Below, piece after piece: positions 42,277 through 49,899 of a DNA stretch of 64,000 nt. The position numbers were made by a program, and so were the translations under genes. The DNA lies in the IMG/VR virus record IMGVR_UViG_3300044712_000815, positions 95,265 through 159,264 of that record, one strand, 5' to 3'. Within the stretch, counting starts at the first letter, position 1. Every line of letters begins with the position of its first letter. Source of the stretch: a virus. The notes beneath the pieces are model-generated. The model saw nothing but the letters and a program-made list of their open reading frames with translations. It was not told the origin of the DNA and did no database searches.

Positions 42277-42445
42277 CAAAATACCGTTGTGACATCGAAT
42301 CACGACAAATTTTCATTTGTTTTTACCCGTTTTATTGCTGTAAGTATTTTTTGAGCAAGTTGTCTGTTTTGATCAGAATCTTTTTACTGGAAGTAAAACA
42401 CATTACTTATGCTACAACTGCATTTTAATATTATATATTAATAAA
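42277..42445 (-). other. Non-coding stretch with several predicted hairpins
   Basis: 169 bases without a convincing gene, richer in G+C than its surroundings, downstream of the minus-strand homing endonuclease. On the minus strand it can form TTTTAC/GTAAAA, a GNRA-capped ACAAAT-GAAA-ATTTGT stem, and GTGA-TTCGATG-TCAC, whose 7-base loop resembles a tRNA T-loop. The 42421-42355 part can also be drawn as a poor cloverleaf with a 7-base loop CTTCCAG. No canonical tRNA fits (no GG in the D loop). It may be a structured RNA or an intron remnant. Confidence 0.25.
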
Positions 42446-44071
42446 TTAAAATAGTTTAATAAATTTTAAATTTCCAGAATTATAAATTCTATATATTTTT
42501 CGTTCTAGCATAATTTCACGTTCAGTTTTATTTGAATCGAATCCTTGTTTAACTAATTTGTCTTTTCTATAATTAAATCTATGATGTCTAATGCCATCTA
42601 CTACATAATAATAATTTGGTTCTGTTTTGCCAAAAAAATTAAACCCCAATGTTTCATAAAGTTTACCTCGACTAATTGATCTATCAGCATATGTAGTAAT
42701 TTCTTTTGGCTTATAATTTTTTATGAAATATTTGAATAATTTACTAGCACCACCAACAACATTCACATTTAATTTATTACAAAAACGAAGTAATTCATAT
42801 TCACCTTCATTTGTAGACTTTTTACCCATAGCAACCCTACGATTACCGAATGTCATTAAGCTAACTAATTCATTATCGAAAAATAATCCAATTTTTATGT
42901 TCGAACCGACATATCCACTAATGTGATTTGTTTCTAAAAAATTTTTAATATCTATAATATTGATATCGGTTTTTATTTCACATTTTCTAGCAAATATTTT
43001 ATTTTGTGTTTTACCAAGTTTATTTAATATTATAGATTTAATAATATCTTGTTTATAAATCCAATCATCTTCATAAATATGTATCAATTGAATTCCTAGT
43101 TTTTCACAAATATTAGTCTTATTTAGATGATAATTTTTATCTTTGTTTATTTCATTGTGCCACCACATCCCATTAAATTCAAATGCTAAGTTTAATTCAG
43201 GAAGATATATATCTAATTCATTTGGATTTAATATTTTTCTATTATTTGATATGATATCACCATAATAATTTTCTTTAATATAATTTAATAATTGTGTTTC
43301 TAATCCACTTACATTTTTAGAAATTGGATTACATTCTGTGCATAATATTGTGTTTAAATTATTTCTGTGCCACAATAATTTATAATCTATTATAAATGTG
43401 TGATTTTTGTTACAATCACAATTAAATTCATATTTACCATTTATGTTATATGATTTAAAAATATGATTATATTTTTTTATTAATTCTGATTTATATAATC
43501 CATTATCAAATGTATTTTTATAACTTAAAAATTGATTTTCTTTCATTTTAAGTGATATATCATAATTTTGACTAACGTATTCTACACCATATCGTTCTAA
43601 ATTTGTTTTTTTTGTTTTTTCAGGATTTATATAATTTTCATCACCATATTTTTCTAATTTAGTTTTTTTTGATTTATTAAAAATATAATTTGATTGTTGT
43701 GGATATTCTACCCCAAAATTAACCAAACACGTTTTTATTTTTTTATCTTTAATGATTTGCATATTTGAAATATTATCAACACCATATTTATCTAAAATAG
43801 TATCTTTATTTTTTTGTTCTGCACATTTTCTACTACAAGCATAATAAATTGTTGAATTTTTTGTATTAATGTTGTAATTGTTTAATGATATATCCTTTTC
43901 TTTTTCGCAAATATCACATTTAGCTTTTATTTTAACACCACTATTATTAGGCAAATCAAAAACATCAATAGAAACAACTTCATTCCCACCTTTAACATCA
44001 TATCCTAATTCTTTATAATATTTAATTTGATTATTGGATATTTTAACATTAACACACTTAGATAAAATCAT
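42446..44071 (-). CDS. Homing-endonuclease-like protein (DUF7487-type repeats plus Vsr-like nuclease)
   Basis: 541 residues. The N-terminal ~30-170 has a zinc-knuckle-like part (KCDICEKEKD...CSRKC) and repeats of the form 'KYGVDN....K.K.T' (DKYGVDNISN, NFGVEYPQQS, EKYGDENYIN, ERYGVEYVSQ), as in DUF7487-type phage proteins. A Vsr-like nuclease part follows (~285-330): LDIYLPELNLAFEFNGMWWH and LGIQLIHIYEDDW. The C-terminal ~160 residues look like a GNAT-type fold (LVSLMTFGNRRVAMGKKSTN; ELLRFCNKLNVNVVGGASKL). Its position directly behind a broken polymerase gene fits a mobile element. Confidence 0.65.
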   Translation of the reverse strand: MILSKCVNVKISNNQIKYYKELGYDVKGGNEVVSIDVFDLPNNSGVKIKAKCDICEKEKDISLNNYNINTKNSTIYYACSRKCAEQKNKDTILDKYGVDNISNMQIIKDKKIKTCLVNFGVEYPQQSNYIFNKSKKTKLEKYGDENYINPEKTKKTNLERYGVEYVSQNYDISLKMKENQFLSYKNTFDNGLYKSELIKKYNHIFKSYNINGKYEFNCDCNKNHTFIIDYKLLWHRNNLNTILCTECNPISKNVSGLETQLLNYIKENYYGDIISNNRKILNPNELDIYLPELNLAFEFNGMWWHNEINKDKNYHLNKTNICEKLGIQLIHIYEDDWIYKQDIIKSIILNKLGKTQNKIFARKCEIKTDINIIDIKNFLETNHISGYVGSNIKIGLFFDNELVSLMTFGNRRVAMGKKSTNEGEYELLRFCNKLNVNVVGGASKLFKYFIKNYKPKEITTYADRSISRGKLYETLGFNFFGKTEPNYYYVVDGIRHHRFNYRKDKLVKQGFDSNKTEREIMLERKIYRIYNSGNLKFIKLF

Positions 44072-44095
44072 AACAGCTTTTTCATTTATATATTA

Positions 44096-44122
44096 AACAA
44101 AAAAAGTGGTTTTTTGCCACTT
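44096..44122 (-). terminator. Terminator at the end of the polymerase fragment
   Basis: On the minus strand, AAGTGG pairs with CCACTT around CAAAAAA, followed by TTTTT. The stem begins in the stop codon of the polymerase fragment. Confidence 0.75.
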
Positions 44123-45602
44123 ATAATGTTTCTTCCAATTTTTTCAGTTCTTCTTTTAATTTTTCAAGTTCTTCGTGTTTTTCCATCATAACTTTTTTCC
44201 ACTTTTTTCTGTCTGAATAAATTTCACCCATTACTTGTGTTACAACACCATCTTCTTTCTTAAATACTGATCCATTTATAGTTATAATGTCATCTGGATC
44301 AATTGGCAATTGATGACCATTAAAAATTGAATAATCTTTACCTTTTACTTGTTGTCCTTTATATGAATCCGCACTTATATTAAATTGCCTCATTGTTGTT
44401 GGATAAAGGCTTGCAAAGTCAAAACAACAAGTCCAAGTCGCCATCCCCCGAACTGGTTCTTTTACCCAACCACCTTTAATTGAACTACCACCATTGTCAC
44501 CATATTCATCTTGTTCTTCTCTGACAAGGACAATGTTTTTTTGATCTCTTAATTTTTCACGTAAAATACCTTCAGTTAATGCTAATGTTGACATCGCATC
44601 TTTAATTTTAATTTTTCCTAAAACTGCCATACCATACAAAATATCTATATATTTCATTTTATAATGTATTTGCTGCACAAGGCAACTGTCAACTGCATTA
44701 TAAAATACAAACTTTTTATAATCTTCTCTGTGTAATCTTTTTAAATCACCTTCATAATTAACCTTTTTTACTTCAGCACCAAGTAATTTTTCAGATGCAA
44801 AATCTAATGATATACTTTCTTTAACTTTAATAGATTGATCCCATTTATCAAATAATTCCATATAATCAACAATAACCCGATGTGCAGGAATTTCAGCATA
44901 ATTTAATTTACCATGAACATTTTTACCATTCCAAGGTTGATTCATTTTTCTAGTAAATGATGCAACTGATGGATCAATTCCCAACTTTCTTGCCCTCGCA
45001 ACTAAAAATACCCAGTCATATTCAACAAAAAACCAACCAGTTATAATTGGCATTTTAGGTACTATTTTATTAAAAAAATTATTCAACATATCAAATTCAT
45101 TTTTATATTGAATATATTTAAATTGATAATTTGTTTCAAACTTTTTAAAGTGATTGTTAATATCTTTTTCAATAGATTGAACTTGTTCTGAATCTAACGG
45201 TTCAGTACCTATAACCAAAACTTTATTTTTATTTACTATCGAAATTGATTGAATCGCACTTTCTGCTAAATGTGGTTCTGCTTTCTTATCTAAAATTTCA
45301 TTTTCGATATCCACAAAAAATATATCAGGTTCAGCATAACCATAAATTTCTTCTTTTTCATCTTCGGGTAAATTATCTATAAAATCAAAAATTGAATATT
45401 TGTTTGGATACTTAGAATATATTTCTTTAACCGAACTTCCATCCCATGTTACATATTGCCCCGATTTTTCAGGATCATCATCACCAGTTTTAATAAATTT
45501 CGTTGGTCTTGACCAATTTTTATATTTCAATTTAATTTGACCATTTTTATCTATGTAACTAATGATCAGATTATTGCTTCTGAATTCTGTATCTACTAAC
45601 AA
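44121..45602 (-). CDS. DNA polymerase family B, T4 gp43-like, N-terminal fragment
   Basis: 493 residues; full gp43 is about 900. Present: the N-terminal domain (LKYKNWSRPTKFIKTGDDD) and the 3'-5' exonuclease with Exo I IFFVDIENEI, an Exo II region ITGWFFVEYDWVFLVARARK and Exo III FYNAVDSCLVQQI. Polymerase motif A is also present as CFDFASLYPTTMRQFNIS (near residue 395). The protein ends after a charged coiled coil (KKVMMEKHEELEKLKEELKK), before motif B (KxxxNSxYG) and motif C (DTD), so it cannot polymerise alone. The stop is followed at once by a terminator, and the next gene is a homing endonuclease. The C-terminal part must lie outside this window, as with the split gene 43 of some T4 relatives. 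Confidence 0.85.
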   Translation of the reverse strand: MLVDTEFRSNNLIISYIDKNGQIKLKYKNWSRPTKFIKTGDDDPEKSGQYVTWDGSSVKEIYSKYPNKYSIFDFIDNLPEDEKEEIYGYAEPDIFFVDIENEILDKKAEPHLAESAIQSISIVNKNKVLVIGTEPLDSEQVQSIEKDINNHFKKFETNYQFKYIQYKNEFDMLNNFFNKIVPKMPIITGWFFVEYDWVFLVARARKLGIDPSVASFTRKMNQPWNGKNVHGKLNYAEIPAHRVIVDYMELFDKWDQSIKVKESISLDFASEKLLGAEVKKVNYEGDLKRLHREDYKKFVFYNAVDSCLVQQIHYKMKYIDILYGMAVLGKIKIKDAMSTLALTEGILREKLRDQKNIVLVREEQDEYGDNGGSSIKGGWVKEPVRGMATWTCCFDFASLYPTTMRQFNISADSYKGQQVKGKDYSIFNGHQLPIDPDDIITINGSVFKKEDGVVTQVMGEIYSDRKKWKKVMMEKHEELEKLKEELKKLEETL

Positions 45603-45741
45603 GTTATTTTTATTATTTTTTTAATGCAATATTTATAGTCTTTTAACATTTTTGACTTTTTTTATTTTATATACATATAAAAAATAAAAGTTTATGAAAT
45701 TAAATTAAAAAAAAATTTTAGAAAAATAAGACCATTCGGAG

Positions 45742-45752
45742 TTTATATATAA
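45742..45752 (+). promoter_or_regulatory. TATATATA box, possible phage late promoter
   Basis: TTTATATATAA, 19 bases before the start at 45772. Identical to the box at 41967-41977. Confidence 0.35.
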
Positions 45753-45771
45753 CATAAAATAAAAAGTATTA

Positions 45772-46155
45772 ATGAGCGAAGAAAAAAATGTTCAATTTAT
45801 AGGCAAAGTTGCTAAAATGCCAAAAAATATAAAAGCCAAAAGTGCATATAATTTTTTAGAAAACATTAAAGTAAATAAAAAGAAACTATGGTATATTCTT
45901 ATTGAAAAAGATGAAAATGAATTACAGTGCATTAAATACAACAATAAAATGGGTGTTGATTTAACTGAATTCGTTAAACAATTAAAAGAATATTATAAAA
46001 AAGATGAAACCATTAAAGAATATATTAATAAACTCGTAATTGAAGGGAATGATAAATTTTCTATAATAAAAGGTATATCTAATGTCGATATTAAACCTGG
46101 AAAAAAAATGATCACCTTTCTAACTGAAAATTTAATAAAATTACTATGTGATTGA
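45772..46155 (+). CDS. Hypothetical protein, paralogue of the 26344-26784 product
   Basis: 127 residues. LWYILIEKDENELQCIKYNN, GVDLTEFVKQLKEYYKKDE and LVIEGNDKFSIIKGI align with the C-terminal two-thirds of the minus-strand protein at 26344-26784. Alpha/beta, basic. Overlaps the convergent gene by 12 bases. Function unknown. Confidence 0.55.
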   Translation: MSEEKNVQFIGKVAKMPKNIKAKSAYNFLENIKVNKKKLWYILIEKDENELQCIKYNNKMGVDLTEFVKQLKEYYKKDETIKEYINKLVIEGNDKFSIIKGISNVDIKPGKKMITFLTENLIKLLCD

Positions 46156-46914
46156 TTTATATATCAATGTATTATAATATTGTCTTATTTCACAATTTAT
46201 ATCACGATCTATTTTTTTACTAAAATAATCGTGATTTTTTTTTAATAATTCTTTAAATTCAGATAAATTTACAGATTTAAAATATAATAATGATTCCGAT
46301 ACATTTGTTGTTAAATTACACGCAATAGTCGGAATTATTTTTTCTTCTAGACAATGAATATGATCAATTTTACTATTATAGTATTTTTTATAAAAATAAC
46401 AAATCTTATCCATTATATTAGAATTTACATAAGTACCATCAATTATACAACCATATTTTTTATCAGTTTCTAATTCTTCTAAAATACCTAAATATCTATA
46501 ATCTTTCAAAACATCTGAAAGCCAATCAATCTGATAAGATTCAATTAATAGTGGTGGTGTAAGTTTTATATTATTATTTTGTTGTTCACTAAATCCACAA
46601 TCATAATTTTTTATAAAATCTGATGGACTTTTTATCATCAACATATTTGAAGTTAAAAATATAACATACGTTATATCCCAAATATCTTTAACATATAAAT
46701 AATTAGATATATGAATCTTAGTAAAATCACAACCCCAATTGGTTTCATATTGTGTTGGATTAATAAATATTCTATCATTGGAATATAGATTAATATCTTG
46801 ATTTGAAGAAATATGTAAAACAACTATCGCATCATTATCGAAAAATAATATTCCATCACACATTTGTTTTACGCATTCTGGACATTCATGAATTGGTATA
46901 GAATATAAATTCAT
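46144..46914 (-). CDS. Putative glycosyltransferase (core-2/I-branching-like)
   Basis: 256 residues. HECPECVKQMCDGILFFDND, then IVVLHISSNQDINLYSNDRI and IFINPTQYETNWGC give a Rossmann-like start, and CLEEKIIPTIACNLT sits where GT14-type enzymes have 'dEsffqTi'. The family is uncertain. It lies 3 bases after a clear glycosyltransferase gene, which supports a role in the same glycan pathway. Confidence 0.45.
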   Translation of the reverse strand: MNLYSIPIHECPECVKQMCDGILFFDNDAIVVLHISSNQDINLYSNDRIFINPTQYETNWGCDFTKIHISNYLYVKDIWDITYVIFLTSNMLMIKSPSDFIKNYDCGFSEQQNNNIKLTPPLLIESYQIDWLSDVLKDYRYLGILEELETDKKYGCIIDGTYVNSNIMDKICYFYKKYYNSKIDHIHCLEEKIIPTIACNLTTNVSESLLYFKSVNLSEFKELLKKNHDYFSKKIDRDINCEIRQYYNTLIYKSIT

Positions 46915-46917
46915 TTT

Positions 46918-47829
46918 CTACCACATAATTTCTTTAAAATTTTCTTCTGTTTCTTTTATTTCTTTTAAATAATTGAATGTACAATTATCATCATTAACTT
47001 TTATATCTTGGTTAAATGGTGAATTTTGATACATTATTTTACTAAAATGTGTCTGGCTTTCACCAACAATACCAGCATTATGAAAGATATAAGTTTCATC
47101 CCAACGTTTAATATTATCCGTTGCCCAACAAAAATCTAAATCTTTATGTATTTTGATATTATGACCGAAATATAAACCATTCCAAAAAACTGACCACATA
47201 TCAGCAGTCCAAGATTGAATTGGATGCTGTGGATTATATATTGATTCAGTATCTTTCATATGACAATAAAGCCTTTCCATATCATCAAAACATTTTTTCC
47301 AAAAATTTGAATTAATACCTTTCATTAAATATTGAGCACCACCAGCATTATTATCATTAGCAGTAACAATATATGGTGATATTTTTACAATATCACACAT
47401 TTCATTAAATAATTTTTCGCTTTTACTTTTTATATATTTACTATCAAGATATGATCTAGTATCACTCACATACCAATTTTGATCATTTTCCATTTCAGTA
47501 AAATCTAATTTTTTAGTAAAGATAACATCCGGATCGGTATAAAAAATATTTTCATTTTCATATTCTGGGTGTTCTATAAAAAATTTTTCTATAATATGTG
47601 GTCTTTGGGAAGATGGATATCTTGATCCTTGACGTAAATCTTGATAAATATAAAATTTGGATTTAATTTTAGGATTAGTCATTATCGCCTGTAATACTGG
47701 ACTTGGATTAGATGTTGCTATAATATACACAGTATCTTCATCATATCCATATTTCATAAAATTATTAATTTGAACTAGACATTGCCATAAATAATAATTG
47801 TGATCAAATGTTGCTATTAAAATTTTCAT
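46918..47829 (-). CDS. Glycosyltransferase with DxD site (O-arabinosyltransferase-like)
   Basis: 303 residues. MKILIATFDHNYYLWQCLVQ, SSQRPHIIEKFFIEHPEYEN, IFYTDPDVIFTKKLDF (the metal-donor DPD site), NNAGGAQYLMKGINSNFW and YIFHNAGIVGESQTHF. The 'RP......YI...DPD.IF.kpl.....HNA' order resembles hydroxyproline O-arabinosyltransferases and viral relatives, enzymes that modify proteins. Adjacent to the tail-fibre genes, so virion glycosylation is a reasonable inference. Confidence 0.65.
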   Translation of the reverse strand: MKILIATFDHNYYLWQCLVQINNFMKYGYDEDTVYIIATSNPSPVLQAIMTNPKIKSKFYIYQDLRQGSRYPSSQRPHIIEKFFIEHPEYENENIFYTDPDVIFTKKLDFTEMENDQNWYVSDTRSYLDSKYIKSKSEKLFNEMCDIVKISPYIVTANDNNAGGAQYLMKGINSNFWKKCFDDMERLYCHMKDTESIYNPQHPIQSWTADMWSVFWNGLYFGHNIKIHKDLDFCWATDNIKRWDETYIFHNAGIVGESQTHFSKIMYQNSPFNQDIKVNDDNCTFNYLKEIKETEENFKEIMW

Positions 47830-47867
47830 TTATTATTAATTTTTAACATAATATATAACCGAAAATA

Positions 47868-47902
47868 AAAAATGTTTATTATTTTTAGTAATAAACATTT
47901 TT
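47868..47902. terminator. Terminator-like hairpin after fibre gene
   Basis: A 14-bp stem (47868-47881 with 47889-47902) around TTTTTAG, just beyond the stop of the 650-residue fibre gene on the minus strand. Confidence 0.65.
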
Positions 47903-47906
47903 ATTT

Positions 47907-49859
47907 TCATATATTAAACATTTGTCCAAATAATTCAAAAATCATTGGACTTGGTGTTGTCGTTGGCATTAATGTTGTCGTTGGCATTAATGTTGTCGTT
48001 GGTGCTAATGTTGTCGTTGGTGCTAATGTTGTCGTTGTCGTTGTCGTAGAATAACCATTAAATATTTCATACATTGTTGACCCAGAATTATAATTTTTAT
48101 TTATATTATATATTTCTAGAATCGTACTAGGTATATCAATAAGATATCTTATATTTGATAAAACAACATTATTTCTAATATTTGGACCAATAGCAACAAA
48201 AAGAACATTCAATTCTGATTCAGTACTACCACCATGATCCCAAAAATTAGGATCAGCATGTCGTCCATGATCATTGGTTATCATCAATGTAGTTTTCCCT
48301 GCCATTTTTGGATGTGATTGAATAATATTCCAAAGTTCACCAATATATATATCTGTTTGTACGATTGCATTAACATACGCACTAAAATCTTGGGTGTGTG
48401 CATATGAATCTGGTTCTCTATAAGAAATCATAGAAATTGCTGGTGGATTTACACCTAAACATTCAGTTTTAAATAATTCATGGGTTGTTATATCATCCCG
48501 ATATCCACCAGTTCCATCACCATTCACCCCAGCATTACAATATGGTAAATAATTATTTAATAATGATGATGATTTGCGTATGCAATATAATTTATCTTTT
48601 GAAAAAAACATTTTTGCTGCTTCGGTATTACCACTAGATACAATACCATAATAATATAACCATTCTTGCATATATGTTGGATATGTTGGATTTACTGAAC
48701 CATCATTTGGTATATTTTCAAATAAACCAGTTGTCATTGCAGCATGACCTAGTATTGTTTCAGATGGTACAGATGTATACATATGAGGATTTGTAACACC
48801 ACTTTCTGATAAACTAATTATATATGGTATATTAGATGGTGTACCCCAAGTTTCACCTGTTCTTGCACCATCCATTGACACCAATACGACATATTGATCA
48901 TATATCATCGTTGTAGTTGTTGTGGTTGTTGGTGGTAACGTTGTGGTTGTTGTGGTTGTTGGTGTTATGCAAGTCCCTCTAATATATTTCATCTTTCCTT
49001 GTATTGTGGTAGTACCATTATCATCACCAACTGTATTTAATGTAACTTGACTTCCAATTGGAACATAATTATAATAATATGCATTAGTTTCGGTTATACT
49101 ATTTGTTATATCTATTGATGTTGTAAGCCCAGACCACATTATAGGTGTATTATCAATTTGAACTTCAACATTATTTATAGATTCATCACTTTTTAATATT
49201 ATTGAAATAATTCTATAATCAAATGATGATTTTAAGTCAATATAGTATACTTGTGATGTACCCGAAATTATATCATTGTAATAAAAATAAATATCTTCAA
49301 AATGACAATTAAATGTAATTGCACTATTAACCCAATAACCATCATTAAAAACCAAAATATCACCATTTGTAACACCAGACAATCCATCATCATTTCCGAA
49401 TATAGCAATTTCATAATGTCCATCTTCAAGCGTTTCATATTCCATAATGCCCCTAGGTGGATCAAAAATAAAACTACCTGGTAAAATTAATTTATTTGAA
49501 ACATCCCAAGTATTTCCAGACCAAACTATGATTTGATAGTCTGTATTACCTGTAAGACTAAGACTATTTGTGCCAGATGTTCCTGAAGTACCTGCTGTAC
49601 CGGATGATCCTGATGACCCATTACAATTTATTACTTTAACATATATTTGATCATTAGATTCCAATGATGTCAAAGTTAAGCCACTTCCAATCCCAACTAA
49701 TGTTGTAATCAAATCTCGAATTAAATACCATTCATATGTTACTAATATTCCATCAGTTATACCTGAAATTATTGAAAAATTTACAGTTTGCCCAGTATTT
49801 ATATAACAATAACCACTAAGTGATATCGGAGAACTTTCTATTTTTATAATTGAATCCAT
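47907..49859 (-). CDS. Tail fibre-type protein with alkaline-phosphatase-superfamily phosphodiesterase domain
   Basis: 650 residues. N-terminal beta domains are followed by a short collagen-like block (GSSGSSGTAGTSGTSGTNS, ~residue 82-100) and further beta domains. A Thr-Pro linker (TTTTTTTLPPTTTTTTT) precedes the enzyme domain (~320-620). Its metal and nucleophile motifs look intact: VVLVSMDGARTGETW, VPSETILGHAAMTTGL (Thr nucleophile region), SYREPDSYAHTQDFSAYV, LMITNDHGRH and WDHGGST. These match type I phosphodiesterase/nucleotide pyrophosphatases. The end has more Thr-Pro repeats (APTTTLAPTTTLMP) and a short tail. It could act on surface polymers (capsule, teichoic or LPS phosphodiesters) during adsorption (inference). 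Confidence 0.7.
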   Translation of the reverse strand: MDSIIKIESSPISLSGYCYINTGQTVNFSIISGITDGILVTYEWYLIRDLITTLVGIGSGLTLTSLESNDQIYVKVINCNGSSGSSGTAGTSGTSGTNSLSLTGNTDYQIIVWSGNTWDVSNKLILPGSFIFDPPRGIMEYETLEDGHYEIAIFGNDDGLSGVTNGDILVFNDGYWVNSAITFNCHFEDIYFYYNDIISGTSQVYYIDLKSSFDYRIISIILKSDESINNVEVQIDNTPIMWSGLTTSIDITNSITETNAYYYNYVPIGSQVTLNTVGDDNGTTTIQGKMKYIRGTCITPTTTTTTTLPPTTTTTTTMIYDQYVVLVSMDGARTGETWGTPSNIPYIISLSESGVTNPHMYTSVPSETILGHAAMTTGLFENIPNDGSVNPTYPTYMQEWLYYYGIVSSGNTEAAKMFFSKDKLYCIRKSSSLLNNYLPYCNAGVNGDGTGGYRDDITTHELFKTECLGVNPPAISMISYREPDSYAHTQDFSAYVNAIVQTDIYIGELWNIIQSHPKMAGKTTLMITNDHGRHADPNFWDHGGSTESELNVLFVAIGPNIRNNVVLSNIRYLIDIPSTILEIYNINKNYNSGSTMYEIFNGYSTTTTTTTLAPTTTLAPTTTLMPTTTLMPTTTPSPMIFELFGQMFNI

Positions 49860-49899
49860 TTACATATTTTATTTTTACTATCTATATATATTTATTTAT

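Noticed and set aside
42355-42421. tRNA-Gly(TCC)-like cloverleaf on the minus strand
   Set aside because: The D loop lacks GG, the acceptor stem needs a bulge and the T loop starts with A; kept only as part of a possible structured RNA.
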